NCBI RefSeq assembly: GCF_020080835.1
Contig: NC_058165.1
Span: 14,133,961-14,197,960, forward strand
Origin: Cotesia glomerata
Taxonomy: Eukaryota > Arthropoda > Insecta > Hymenoptera > Braconidae
DNA: 64,000 bases
Direction of reading: 5' to 3'
Position numbers and translations under genes: made by a program. The notes beneath the pieces were generated by a model. It saw only the letters and a list, made by a program, of their open reading frames with translations. It had not been told where the DNA came from and searched no databases. Shown piece by piece: positions 43,640 to 54,300 of the stretch (positions are counted from its first letter, which is position 1; each line of letters opens with the position of its first letter).

Positions 43640-44250
43640 CTCGGGGTGGCAATCCAAATATTGTGGGCTTGCATCTAGGGCACTCCTCGAAATACAACCC
43701 TTGTTGCCCGCAGTGGGTGCAGAAGGTTCCCCGTGAGAAAGGGCAGTCAGCCATCGGATGATTCAGGTCGAAATTCTAGCAACCGACATGTCGGGTCGGT
43801 GGACGCTCGGGCTCCTCGCGGAGCTTGTCAGCAAGTGCCATCGCTCGCATCCTTGAGAGGTCGCGCGACACCTTCGGCACCAATGTCTGTGGCGTATTAC
43901 GGCGTAACAGATTAATGGCATATTCCATCAGTTGACCGGGGCGTAGATGGCTCTCCAACACTTGTTTGGCACGACGCAGGCATTGGCCTGGACTAGCGAT
44001 GGCGGCCTTGCAACAGGAGCAGCGCCACATCAGCGGAATCGCCGGTGTGGTGCTCGGTTGTGGTTGGGCGTACCACCATGCCCACACCTGGGCCCAGAAA
44101 CGGGTTCATGATTCATGGCATGGCACAATTCGAAAGCTTCGGCGGTGTTGTTCCTTGGCCTCCAGCAGCAGCTCTACCAACCCCGGGCCCACTCGATGAG
44201 CTGGGCATACAGCCTGGCTTCGTAGTTGGACATCCTGTAATGGGTACAAT
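43640..44250 (-). pseudogene. Gag-like ORF downstream of pol (ORF3), decayed
   Basis: A start MSNYEARLYAQLIEWARG at about 44234 is followed, after stops and frame changes, by a region like a Gypsy capsid C-terminus (LRPGQLMEYAINLLRRNTP), then ADKLREEPERPPTRHVGC and a double zinc-knuckle-like block (NFDLNHPMADC, CTHCGQQGLYFEECPRC). A TAG falls inside the first knuckle. In Ty3/Gypsy elements this position normally holds env or nothing. It may be a relocated or captured gag-type gene, or a piece of another element inserted here. Confidence 0.5.
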
Positions 44251-44284
44251 CACACACATAGAACATGCGACAATAATACAATTA

Positions 44285-47027
44285 CAGGGAGTCCTCGAGC
44301 TTCAATTTAGTCGTCGAGGTCGGGAGGGTGTAACGGAGCGCGAACGAGTCGCAGGGCTTTTACATGTTGACGACCGGCTGATCGGCCATTTTGACCGGTG
44401 AGTTCGTTTCAACGACAGGTGATAGAACGGCCGAGACAATGTACGTCTCTTCGGAGTATTTACGCGCGAGTTTCGATGAGAAACGATCGGCTCCTCGGGA
44501 CAACACGTGTTGTCTAACTCGGACGACATCCCCGACGGCAAAGCGCTCATCTCGATGATGACGATTATAATAACGGGCTTGGCGTTCGAAACTACGTCCT
44601 AAATTGTCGGCTACCAGGTCGTGAAGTTAGGTCAGTCGAGTCAGACGGTTCTCCCAAGCGGTTCTGTCAGGGCAGGGAATGTCTACGTCACCTTCGATCA
44701 GTTTTCGGTAGTATTTCGGCGGTCTGGGTTGTCAGTGGTAGTTCAGCATGGCCGGAAAGACGTGTAACGAGCTGTGAACAGCGGTATTATACGCGTGACG
44801 GAATTCGTGGACATGTTCATCCCAAAGTCGATGATCTAAATCGACGTACGAAATAATCATCGTCTTCAAGACTCGATTGACGCGTTCGACAGGGTTCGCT
44901 TGGGCGTGGTACGGTGGTGTTCGGGAATGATGGATTCCATACGCGCACGCGACTCCTTCCATCAATCTATTCGCAAATTCGGTGCCATTGTCGGTCAACA
45001 ACACTTCGGGACAACGGAAACGGTGTACAATTAATTTATCAAATTCTCGGATGATCCTCGGTCCATCAGCTTTCCTAATTGGGCATAACTCAATCCATTT
45101 TGTGAACAAGTCTTGGAATACGACCATGTATTTGGACAGATTCTTACTGGCCGGAAATTCCATACAGTCGGCCGCGACGACGGTCCTGGGCGTATGAACT
45201 GTTCGTCGGCACATCAGTCATGCGGGTGGTTGCTGCGAAACCTTCGCGGTCTGACAGATCGGACATTTGGCGACGTACTTACGCACGTCTTCGTTCATTC
45301 GAGGCCAATAATAGTCGACCGCAACTCAACGAGCCGTTTTCTCGATTCCTAGATGGCCAGCTTCGGGTGGATCATGATTTTCGGCGATTATTTTCTAATG
45401 CGCGGCTTTCGGTGGAACTAGTTTCCAAGCGTCCAGGTCCTCGACGACCTGTGCGATCATTCGATTCGGCTTAAAGCGGTACAGGCGGTTCTTCTCAACT
45501 CGCCATCCTTTCCATCGTCTCGGGTTAGCTAGTACATCTCGTTTGCGTCGTGTATACCAGTCGTCAACCAACTCAGCAACTGACACGTCAACAGGTTCGG
45601 GTTCTTCGTCGACCACGCAAATGTCATCGTCGGGTTCGAATTCGTTGCGTTCGAACATTCGGGATAAGGCATCGGGGACGTCGTTTAACGAGCCTTTATG
45701 ATACTCAATCGGAAATTGATATTCAGCTAATCGCATCGCCCATCGTCTCAGCCGGAAGGTCTTACTTTTTAAATCACGCAGCCAATGAAGACTGCTGTGA
45801 TCCGTGATCACTTTGAAGCGATAGCCTTCCAAATATCGGCGGAAATGTTCGCATGCCGATAATACGGCTAGGCATTCACGCTCGGTCGCAAAATAATTCC
45901 TTTCGGCCGTATTCATGATCCTACTCACGTAAGCTACGACTTTCTCACTACCCTCGTGTTCTTACGTCAGTGCCTACCCCAGTCGCACTGGCGTCAGTCT
46001 GTAACGCAAAGGTCTTAGAAAAGTCTGGACACGCTCACACTGGAGCCGTGGCCAAAGCCACTTTCAGAGCTTCGAATGCGGTGTCTTGTTCGGCAGTCCA
46101 AGTCCAACGGACTTTCTTACTCGTCAGTCTCATCAAAGGTTCGGCAATTGTCGCAAAGTCAGGGATAAAACGTCGATACCATGACGCCATTCCCAGAAAT
46201 CGTCGTACTTGTTTCATGTTCGTCGGTCTCGGAAAATCCAGCATCGATTTTACCCGATCTGGGTCGACAAGCAAGCCCTGTTCGTTTACGCGGTAACCTA
46301 GATAACGGACCTCGTCCGTGCAAAATTCGCATTTATCAACGTTAATTTTCAGATTCGCATCCTTCAAGGCGTCGAATATTTCGTTCAGAGCCTCCAGGTG
46401 CTCTTCGAAGGTCTCCGTGACGACAATCAAATCGTCCAGATAGCCAAAGGCTTTGAGTCCGCATCGTCGTTCCAACATCTTGTCAATGAGTCGTTAAAAG
46501 TGCGGTGGCGCTCCAGCCAGCCCAAACGGCATGCCAACGTATTGAAACATACCTCGGCCTGGAACACAGAACGTGGTGTATTCGCGACTGGCTGGGTCCA
46601 ATTTTACTTGGTGGTAAGCGCGCTTCAGATCGATGTTGGAAATGAATTTAGCTCCGCTCAGCTGATCGAGAATCCAAGTCATCAACGGTAACGGGTATGC
46701 GCACGGTTTCGAAATGGCGTTTAGTCGTCGAAAGTCCAAGCATATTCGATATTCGCCGGTTGCTTTCTTTACCATGATTACCGGATTGCACCAGGCGCTC
46801 GTCGATGGCTCAATGATGCCCGCCGCAAGCAGTTCATCTACCTGGCGGCACTTCTCGGACTCAATAATGGGTGATGTCGGGTAGTTGCGTTTTTGAATCG
46901 GGTTGTGGCCTTGTACATCAATCGTATGAGTCGTCAGGTTCGTGAACGTCGTTTCACCAGTGTATTTCACTGATGACAGTCTACGAGCGAGCAATTCATC
47001 GAACGCACTTTGTTGCGTAGGCGTAAT
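44285..47027 (-). pseudogene. Gypsy pol: reverse transcriptase, RNase H, integrase (many stops)
   Basis: RT (46994-46040) shows YRICLDFRRLN, DLKRAYHQVKL, MPFGLAGAPPHF and YLDD (in AFGYLDDLIVV). RNase H follows (45928-45660: ERECLAVLSACEHFRRYLEG, ITDHSSLHWL, GSLNDVPDALSR). Integrase has an HHCC finger (HDPPEAGHLG...CPIC), the catalytic Asp of AADCMEF, LLTDNGTEF, and Glu of NPVERVNR, then a C-terminal tail to about 44285. RT continues the protease frame after a TAA at 47030-47028. Further stops lie near 46493, 46035, 45395, 45320 and 45215, and a frameshift near 45960. Several stops are one C-to-T change from CAA, CAG or CGA, suggesting decay after methylation. No active product is possible. 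Confidence 0.85.
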
Positions 47028-48011
47028 TTAGACGATTGCCGCGACGTCCCTTCCGTCGAGGTACGTTTTCGAGTTCCATTCATAAATATCGTCGGTTCGT
47101 TTCGTCCACCAGCGTCCAGTCTGTCGATCGTAACAGATCTCAAAGGCGGCAATGGCGTCCATGCCGAGTATCATATCGTAATTCAGTTTCGGGATTACTT
47201 GGACCTCGACGGGTCGCATCTCGTCATTAATCACGAGCGGTAATGTGACTAAAGCGTGTATCGCCATGACTGATCCATCAGCCACGGCAGCGGTCTTTTT
47301 GTTCATTGGTCGGACGCGAGCGCCTAGTCCGTAGACCCAATTACGCTCGTCAACTTCTTTGATACACGTCACGGACGCTCCGGTGTCTAGTAACGCTTTA
47401 ATCGTGCGTTCTCTAATTTGAACGTCCACGAACGGTCGTCGATCATGCTCGTCAGTCTTCGTCGGACAGACTTGCTCGGCAAGTTCTCGAAATATTTGGA
47501 CTCGTTCGTCAGGTGGTGTGCAAATGAAGCGGTGAACAGGCCAATTCTCAGACTGGTGTTCGTTCGAGCAATAATAGGCATTCTTACAATGCGGACAGCA
47601 CCATAGCCGTTTGGTTGATGCGCATACATTGCATTGCTGCGTTGATCGGAAATGGTCGTTCGGGCCGGTTACGGGTCGATGTACGTATGATTCGGGGTTT
47701 TTCGTGTCGGAAATCTGGTTCGCAGGGCCAAAAGGTTCGATTTCGATGTCGAAGATGTCCGGTAGAGGCAAAGCAGCCGCAGCGGCAACCTCTTTAACCG
47801 GAATTTCGATCCCAATTTCGACGGAGGTCAGCGGTTGATCGTCTATTGCTGTCCCCGGGGAGCATTTCCCGACGACGCAGCTCGGTTCTGTTGCCAACGG
47901 ATGCAACCTGGGCATCCAGCTGTCGTGCAATCTGCTGATCCACAAGTCCAGCAGTAACCGGTTCGAGGAGGGCTCGGACAGGCTACTCGGAGATGGCCTG
48001 GTTGGCCACAA
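47028..48011 (-). CDS. Gypsy protease with an N-terminal MYND zinc finger
   Basis: A 327-residue open frame overlaps the end of the gag knuckle ORF in another frame. Residues 127-164 form a MYND-type finger: Cys127-x2-Cys130, Cys139-x2-Cys142, Cys148, His152, His160, Cys164, with the typical YCSNEHQ...W..H...C ending. Residues 207-213 are LLDTGAS, the retropepsin active site, and ILGMD (281-285) is the second conserved protease motif. Retropepsin cleaves Gag-Pol. MYND fingers bind proline-rich partners or act in chromatin proteins; finding one between gag and protease is unusual. The frame ends in TAA, beyond which RT continues in the same frame. Confidence 0.75.
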   Translation of the reverse strand: MWPTRPSPSSLSEPSSNRLLLDLWISRLHDSWMPRLHPLATEPSCVVGKCSPGTAIDDQPLTSVEIGIEIPVKEVAAAAALPLPDIFDIEIEPFGPANQISDTKNPESYVHRPVTGPNDHFRSTQQCNVCASTKRLWCCPHCKNAYYCSNEHQSENWPVHRFICTPPDERVQIFRELAEQVCPTKTDEHDRRPFVDVQIRERTIKALLDTGASVTCIKEVDERNWVYGLGARVRPMNKKTAAVADGSVMAIHALVTLPLVINDEMRPVEVQVIPKLNYDMILGMDAIAAFEICYDRQTGRWWTKRTDDIYEWNSKTYLDGRDVAAIV

Positions 48012-48160
48012 TCAAAGCAGCACCCTCGAAGTCCAGGGTCGATGGTAAATGGTCGAAGTTGGCCCGTCTTATCGCGCGGCATGAACGCGGTTGCCGAAGC
48101 ATTCAAAGCAGCCACTTGTTGCAGTGGTGAGGAGTCCTCGACAGCTGGCGGTTGGACCAC
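47843..48160 (-). CDS. Gypsy gag C-terminus: zinc knuckles
   Basis: The 105-residue frame carries a canonical CCHC knuckle CFDCGQPGHLRVAC followed by a second Cys-rich block CWTCGSADCTTAGC, which lacks the usual His. These nucleocapsid motifs bind element RNA. The frame is separate from the capsid ORF upstream (stop at 48290) and overlaps the protease frame by ~170 bp, so a frameshift, programmed or degenerative, lies between gag and pol. Confidence 0.7.
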   Translation of the reverse strand: MVQPPAVEDSSPLQQVAALNASATAFMPRDKTGQLRPFTIDPGLRGCCFDCGQPGHLRVACPSPPRTGYCWTCGSADCTTAGCPGCIRWQQNRAASSGNAPRGQQ

Positions 48161-48289
48161 TTAGGTCTGGGCGGGTTTCCCTTTCTTACGGGACGAATTC
48201 GGCGATTTCGGTGGTTTTGATGGTGATGAAACGTCGTCAATAGCCGCCACCTGCACTCTCGTCGTCTTATTTGGGGCACGTTGTGTAAA

Positions 48290-48823
48290 TCAATCGGGTT
48301 GATATGCCAGCTCTGGCATTACGCTTTCATTTGGCGTAACCGGGGTGCAAGGCTGCATCTGGCGTCTTGGTCGATCATAATCACGTACGAGCCGATAAAG
48401 CTCGCCAAACGTCGAGAAATCTTCACGATGTATCATTACGTGATACTCCGAACGAAGATTATTATACGTGAAGTTCAATTGTAGGCGTACTGGCAATGGC
48501 TCACCAACTAGTGCCCACACTGCCAGGAGAGAGTCTAGGTAATCCAAACCTGCCTCCAAAGGACCCTGAGTACGGTTCACCACTTTGCCCAAAAGGCGAC
48601 ATTCGATATCGGGTTCACCAAAACGCTCTCGAAGGGCCTGACACAAGACGTCGTACGATTCGATGGCCCCCTTCATGTGGGTCCACCACGGCTTGGCCGC
48701 TCCGGTGAAAACCAGTGGCATCACCGCCAACACGTCGGCGTCATTAAGGCCACAAGTCACCTGACACTCTTCCAGGCGTCGTAAGAAGGGCTCGAGTTTT
48801 GTCCAGAGAACTTTAAGTTCCAC
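48290..48823 (-). CDS. Gypsy gag capsid fragment
   Basis: The 177-residue frame resembles the retrotransposon Gag capsid domain: FTGAAKPWWTHMKG, SYDVLCQALRERFGEP and PLEAGLDYLDSLLAVW are typical helices and loops. It would assemble the particle shell. It lies between the N-terminal gag ORF (stop at 48960) and the zinc-knuckle ORF, in broken frames, so the original gag spanned about 49751-47843. Confidence 0.7.
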   Translation of the reverse strand: MELKVLWTKLEPFLRRLEECQVTCGLNDADVLAVMPLVFTGAAKPWWTHMKGAIESYDVLCQALRERFGEPDIECRLLGKVVNRTQGPLEAGLDYLDSLLAVWALVGEPLPVRLQLNFTYNNLRSEYHVMIHREDFSTFGELYRLVRDYDRPRRQMQPCTPVTPNESVMPELAYQPD

Positions 48824-48959
48824 TTGGAGACGCGTTCGGACATAGCGGGCTGGTAATGAGCGCCTCCAGTACGCGAAAGACTATGGCAAGTGTCCGAATC
48901 AGTACACTCTCTCGGAATAGGCGAACATCCTGACTGATTAGCATGCTGAGTCGCTTGGC

Positions 48960-49751
48960 TTATCGTGGAGTTCGCTCACGGTGGGAAACGTACCTGCATT
49001 GAACTTCGGGCGGTTCGTGGGCTCGGGATTGGTCGCCTGCGCCCCGGTGGCACGCCAGTAGACATATGGGGTCGTGATTCCGTCGGTAGCCCCCGGTACT
49101 CGTGGGTGTCGTCTTAACCGTCAATAGACCAGTCGCCATTGTCGTAATCGTCGTTGTGGTCGTCATCGTCGTTGTCGCTGCTTCCCCGCAGCGAGGCGGC
49201 AAGATAAAGAGGTTGTGGACCCCTTTATCCGTGATTTCATCCGAGAATCGCGTGATCGGCTGATCCTCGAGTGTCCATACCGTTTCGGGATCGATATTGC
49301 GTTTTAACGCACGTAATAATCGGTCACGAAGTACATCGGAGGACCCTAATGGGTTCGCGTTGAGTGTGACCAGCATTTCGCTGACCTGTAGCGAATTTAG
49401 TGCATAAACCCTCTCGTCGGCTTCATTTATGGATCGAATCATCGACCCCGTTTGATCAATCGTGCGCATTGATTGTTCACGAGCGCTTAATTCCCGCACC
49501 TGACGTTCTAAGTCTGTGACTTCGGCCTGAATTGGTAGTCGTTCAGCCGTAAGTCGTCGTCGCTCCAATACGAGAGGATCTGGTTCGGTTCGGGACGTAT
49601 CCTGCCTCGAGCTACTCGGGGGTGGCGTAATAACGCAACCAGGCAGGGTCGCAGGCGGTCGGGTTGTTGGAATAACGGGATCCTCATTGTTCGCAGGGTT
49701 ACGGTCTTGTGGGGGGTCCTGATCCTGTACGGCGTCGTCGTCCGAACTCAT
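48960..49751 (-). CDS. Gypsy gag N-terminus with SAP-like motif
   Basis: The frame starts MSSDDDAVQDQDPPQDRN just downstream of the primer-binding site and has 263 codons. An acidic, proline-rich start precedes a coiled-coil-prone helix (ERRRLTAERL...LERQVRELSA). Then YALNSLQVSEMLVTLNANP followed by LRDRLLRALK matches the helix-turn-helix pattern of a SAP motif, a DNA- or chromatin-binding module. The tail is threonine-rich and low complexity, probably out of its original frame. SAP assignment is by pattern only. Confidence 0.6.
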   Translation of the reverse strand: MSSDDDAVQDQDPPQDRNPANNEDPVIPTTRPPATLPGCVITPPPSSSRQDTSRTEPDPLVLERRRLTAERLPIQAEVTDLERQVRELSAREQSMRTIDQTGSMIRSINEADERVYALNSLQVSEMLVTLNANPLGSSDVLRDRLLRALKRNIDPETVWTLEDQPITRFSDEITDKGVHNLFILPPRCGEAATTTMTTTTTITTMATGLLTVKTTPTSTGGYRRNHDPICLLACHRGAGDQSRAHEPPEVQCRYVSHRERTPR

Positions 49752-49830
49752 AATTGCTCGGATGATTTAACGCGTTGGCCGAGTACAAAAAAAACTTTAG
49801 TCGCGACGCGTCGAGATATCTTCGTTTCGG

Positions 49831-49848
49831 GCCCCACATTGGGCGCCA
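49831..49848 (-). other. Primer-binding site of the Gypsy element
   Basis: On the element strand TGGCGCCCAATGTGGGGC lies just inside the presumed 5' LTR and ~80 bp before gag. It has the TGGCGCCCAA form typical of tRNA-primed (tRNA-Lys-like) retroelements. The preceding LTR end does not show a clear CA. Confidence 0.6.
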
Positions 49849-50832
49849 AAATTTATAATGGGCTTTTTACCGGCACTGGCGTCGACAGGGCCGGAGAGCA
49901 CCACCTGAAATGGCTTACCTGGGTTTCGAAGTTAGTTGGGCGCCAGGAACGGACCGTTCCGCGGTTCGAAGTCGTTGTCGTTCGTCGTCGGGCGGCGGGT
50001 CGATGACGAAGAGATTTAAAATTCGAATGAACGGCGAAACGTAAAATTCTTAAATCTAATTGAGCTCGGGAAAGAGAGGAACAAAAGAAAGTAACCGCCG
50101 AATATTCAGACAACAATTTATGTTAACAGTCACCAAGAATATTAATAATTTTCCCAAAATTATTATAGTAACAATTAATTCTTCGCCGAAATAACGAACA
50201 ATAATAAGGAAAAGAAAAAAAAACTAAAATTGGTATGTCGATGAGTCGCAAATAATAATTTACATGACTTATAATTAATACTGCGGTGACATAAGTAATT
50301 AATTGACCTTTAAATTAATCGAAATAGTAAAACAATTAAACTCGGTCCTTCAATGACTCGCAAAATTCCCAAATTAATTTATAATTAATAATACGATGAG
50401 ATAAACACTTAATTTACCTCAAATTAATTAATAATTAATAATACGATGGAATAAACAATTAATTAATCTCCAATTAATTAATTATACCAAAAAAAATTAG
50501 ATTCGATCCGGCAATGGCTCGCAAATGCCCACAAGTATTTACAATTAATAGTACAATAAACTAAATAATTAATTTATCTCATTTTAATTGATAATAACGA
50601 CAAAATTAAATAAATCCGGTTCGTCTATGGCTCGCAACTTAAAAGTATTGATACTTAATAATACACTGAACGAGATAATTAATTTAACTCAAATTAATTC
50701 ATAATAAAAAAAAATTAAATAAATCCGGTTCGGCAACGGCTCGCAAATTCTCAAAAGTATTTATACTTAACAATATAATGAACTAAATAATTAATCGAAC
50801 GTAAATTAATTAATAATAACAAAAAAAAATTA
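49849..50832 (-). mobile_element. 5' LTR of the Gypsy element, right part missing
   Basis: From about 50040 rightwards this matches the left LTR (GAGCTCGGGAAAGAGAG, GTAACCGCCGAAT, AACAATAATAAGGAAAAG, then the ~100-bp AATTAATTAATAA/CCGGTTCGGCAACGGCTCG units). Homology stops at 50832, where palindromic repeat D begins. The counterpart of 41660-43188 is absent up to the window end. 49849-50030 does not align well with the left LTR. Confidence 0.65.
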
Positions 50833-51082
50833 GGAAAACGGTTGACCCTAAAGGCCATCCCTGGAACTTCCCGCTCATTTCGTACTTAAGCGCACAAACC
50901 TACGATTGTTACGTTTTTGAGCTCTTTGAGCTCAAAAAAATAATTTTCGTATCATTTTGAGCTCTTTGAGCTCAAAAATCTGCTAGAAGTTCAATAAAAC
51001 ACTTTTTTCGGTTTTCTTTCGTCAACGATAACTCACGAACGAATTAACCGATTTCGACCGGACTAGCGGCAGTCGACGTGTT
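50833..51082. repeat. Palindromic repeat family, copy D (partial)
   Basis: Inverse complement of part of copy B: GGTTGACCCTAAAGG, AACTTCCCGCT, paired GAGCTCTTTGAGCTC blocks and CACTTTTTTCGGTTTTCTTTC. It interrupts the Gypsy LTR. Non-coding. Confidence 0.6.
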
Positions 51083-51214
51083 TTTAGTAGATTTCATAGA
51101 AATCTAAATATTGTATTGGTTCTCATGACGCAACTTTTGGAAAATTTTGCTATTTCCTCACTCAGCTCGTCGAACTGATTCAGAAAATACATATGGTTCA
51201 AAAGTTTATATATG

Positions 51215-51303
<89 letters not shown>
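51083..51303. repeat. (TA)n-associated repeat and (TA)n tract
   Basis: 51083-51216 is nearly identical to 61655-61794: TTTTTAGTAGATTTCATAGA, TTTGCTATTTCCTCACTCAG, ACATATGGTTCAAAAGT. It is followed by (TA)n at 51217-51303, into which the next transposon is inserted. The same repeat occurs inverted at 41050-41190. Confidence 0.75.
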
Positions 51304-51305
<2 letters not shown>

Positions 51306-54300
51306 GGTATTCCATGCCAAATCGACCACTTTTGAACTCGACCCCTTTAAATTTTGCTGAAACATTTCCATTCTTTTTTTTTTTTTTAAATTTTTGTTTT
51401 TAAATGAACTTTTTGAAAAAATATATCAGAAAATTAAATATCATCAATTCTTCAAAATAATCGGCTTTTTTTGACCAAAACCGTTATTTTTTGGAAGTTC
51501 GACAGTTTTTTTTTTTGTTTTTTTTTTCTCAAAAAAAACTTCAATTAATATGACAACTTTTCCCGTCCATCTCGGAGTGGCTCGGATTTTTTTTTAATTT
51601 TTTTTATTCAATTGAAAAAAAATTGTCAAATTTTGAAAAATGGAAAAAAATTTTTTTTTTCTAAGTTATTTCTATAATAAAATAAATGTAATTTAAATGT
51701 TTTGTGGTATAATATCCTTAATTTATAAGCTTATAAAACGATAGTAAATACTAAGATTCAAATTTGAACATATCAGTAATATCGATAATCTAGGGTATGA
51801 CAATTATGGACTTATCTATAGTCAGTATACTAAAAAACTATACGCTAGTATGTTTCGATTCATAAGTAAGGCTGTCACGCTCATATCCAAACATAACCTG
51901 TTAACCTTTTGTGTGATGTAGTGAGAGATTTTTGTCATTCCATTTTTTAAATAAGAGAATTATTGTTATAGTTGATTTGACCTTGTTTGAAAAGATAATT
52001 ATCTTACTTCTACTCATCTACAGTGATTGGAATAATTTCATCGAGACATAATGGCATCAAAAATATTTTTCGATCGTTGTTGTAATCCATTTGATTTAGA
52101 ATCACATTTTAAAAAAAAAAGTTTACGTCCAGCGACTGACATCATGATAGTCACGTTGGGATTAAGTGATAATTATTTATTATGCAGTCCGTGTCGAAAC
52201 AAAGCTTTAAAATTGGTAAAGGAACAAACAAATACTAGTAATGATACTACCGTTGATGCAAGTGATCATGAAGATGATTCTAGTGATAACAATGAGAACA
52301 GTGATGGTGCTGACAGTGATAGTAACACAACTGCCACAGATCTCCCGTTGTCCTCATCATTCCGTAAGTTTTTTTTAAATTATTTATACATTACTTGAAT
52401 GCATTTTTAGCAGCTATACGATTCATTGTTTTTTTTAAGGTTCCTTGTCGTTTAATAGTGAACCCAAAGATTCACAATCAAGCTCGGCATCCCAAGTTAG
52501 TGCTGCAACTCAATTACCCAGTATAAACGATGCATTGCGACTATTAAATCAATCGCCAATTCCTTCAAAAAAATTGAATGATTATCAATTTTTGAGTAAT
52601 AAAATAAATCAGACGTCTGACAGCTTGAAAAAAATTTTGCTCTCAACTGCTGACGAAGGATCAATTGATGACGATGGTGAAAATTTTCGTTCATTAATTG
52701 AAAAGCTGCACGATAAATTCAATGATAAAGAAACAGAAAAGTCTTTAAAGATACAAATCTTAACCTTGTTACCTGAAAAATGGGGTGAAAGACGTATTTG
52801 TAAAACTATGAATACATCAAGACATTTATCAAAAGTAGCAAAAAAGTTGGTTGAAGAAAAAGGTATACTTTCAACACCTGAAACAAAATTAGGTAGGTAT
52901 AGCGTAAAATCAATGGCTCTAATACATCTGAAGATTGATTCACTTAACATTTTTTTTATAGGGACGACAATTACTGATCAAATATTATTGAAAATTGCGA
53001 ATTTTACAACGATGATGAGTATAGTGCTTTGATGCCCGGCATGAAAGACTTTGTTTCAGTTCGAAATGATGATGGTAATCGGGTACACGTCCAAAAACGG
53101 CTTGTTCTGTCTAATTTAAAGAACTTTACCAATGTTTCCGTGAAATAAACCCTGCAGAGAAAGTTGGATTTTCGAAATTTGCTTCGTTACGGCCGAAACA
53201 TTGTGTGTTAGCAGGAGCAAGTGGAACGCATACTATCTGTGTATGTACTATCCATCAAAACTTTAAGTTGATGATGCTTGGTAATTATCCAGTTTATTAA
53301 TAATCATACGTGCCTAGATTTTCAGTTTACTCAATCACTTTTATTTCAGGTGCAAATGTTCATTCTTTAACGAGAAATACAGAAAAGTCGTTGAAACACT
53401 ATAATGATTGCTTGGACATGATAATATGTGAGACTCCAACAGAAAAATGTTATTTGGGTGGATGTAACAAGTGTCCAGGGGTAGATGAGTTGAGTAACAT
53501 TTTACTGACATGTTTTGAAAATCAGGAAATCGAGAATGTCACGTACAAGCGTTGGGTATCAAAACCAAGGTGCAGTTTAGAAACTTTTATACAGCCTACA
53601 GAAGAATTTATTGAAAACCTTTGTAGTGAATTGAAAGTTCTTCTACCTCACTCATTCATTGCAAAAGAACAAGCTAAGTTTCTAAAAACATTAAAGGAAA
53701 CACTAAAACCAAATGAATATGTCATTATTTGTGATTTTGCAGAGAATTATGCGTTCGTAGTACAAAATGCAGCATCTGGTTTTCACTGGAATAATGATCA
53801 GGCGACAGTTTTTCCGGTAGTTATTTATTATAAAGTAAATGACAAACTTGAACACAGAAGTTTAGTGATTATTTCAGACTGTAATAATCACGATGCTGTT
53901 GCTGTTCATGTTTTCATCAAAATAATAACTAATTATGTGAAAAGTCTTCCTGAACGCTGTAACAAGATTTATTACTTTTCTGATGGGGCTCCTCAACAGT
54001 TTAAAAACTTTAAAAATTTTGTTAATTTGTACTACCATGAAGATGATTTTGATATTCCTGCTGAATGGCATTTTTGCAACTGCCCATGGCAAAGGTCCGT
54101 GTGATGGAATTGGTGGTATCCTCAAACGACTTGCAGCAAGAGCAAGTCTCCAGCTTGCGGTAGATAAACAAATAACAACACCTATAGGACTTTACGAATG
54201 GACTTCTGATCCGGATAACTTGCCAAATATCATAGTCAAGTTTTCTCCAGAAGAAAACTATAATACAGCATTGAACGACTTGAATGACAGATTTACAAAA

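Larger units (their letters stand above)
39001..50832 (-). mobile_element. Ty3/Gypsy LTR retrotransposon, minus strand, with interrupted LTRs
   Basis: On the element strand the order is: 5' LTR (right side), primer-binding site 49848-49831, gag (49751-47843), protease with MYND finger (48011-47028), RT-RNase H-integrase (47027 to about 44285), a gag-like downstream ORF (about 44250-43640), polypurine tract 43199-43189 and 3' LTR (43188 leftwards). The 3' LTR contains a ~2-kb insertion (39176-41195), and the 5' LTR is cut at 50832 by the repeat and transposon cluster that fills the rest of the window. Pol has many in-frame stops, so this copy is old. Confidence 0.85.

Noticed and set aside
43966..44401. 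Plus-strand frames across the Gypsy pol/ORF3 region
   Set aside because: They are shadows of GC-richer minus-strand coding sequence; no domain is seen on the plus strand.
51094..51403. ORFs rich in Tyr-Ile repeats
   Set aside because: Translation of the (TA)n tract in several frames; no coding meaning.
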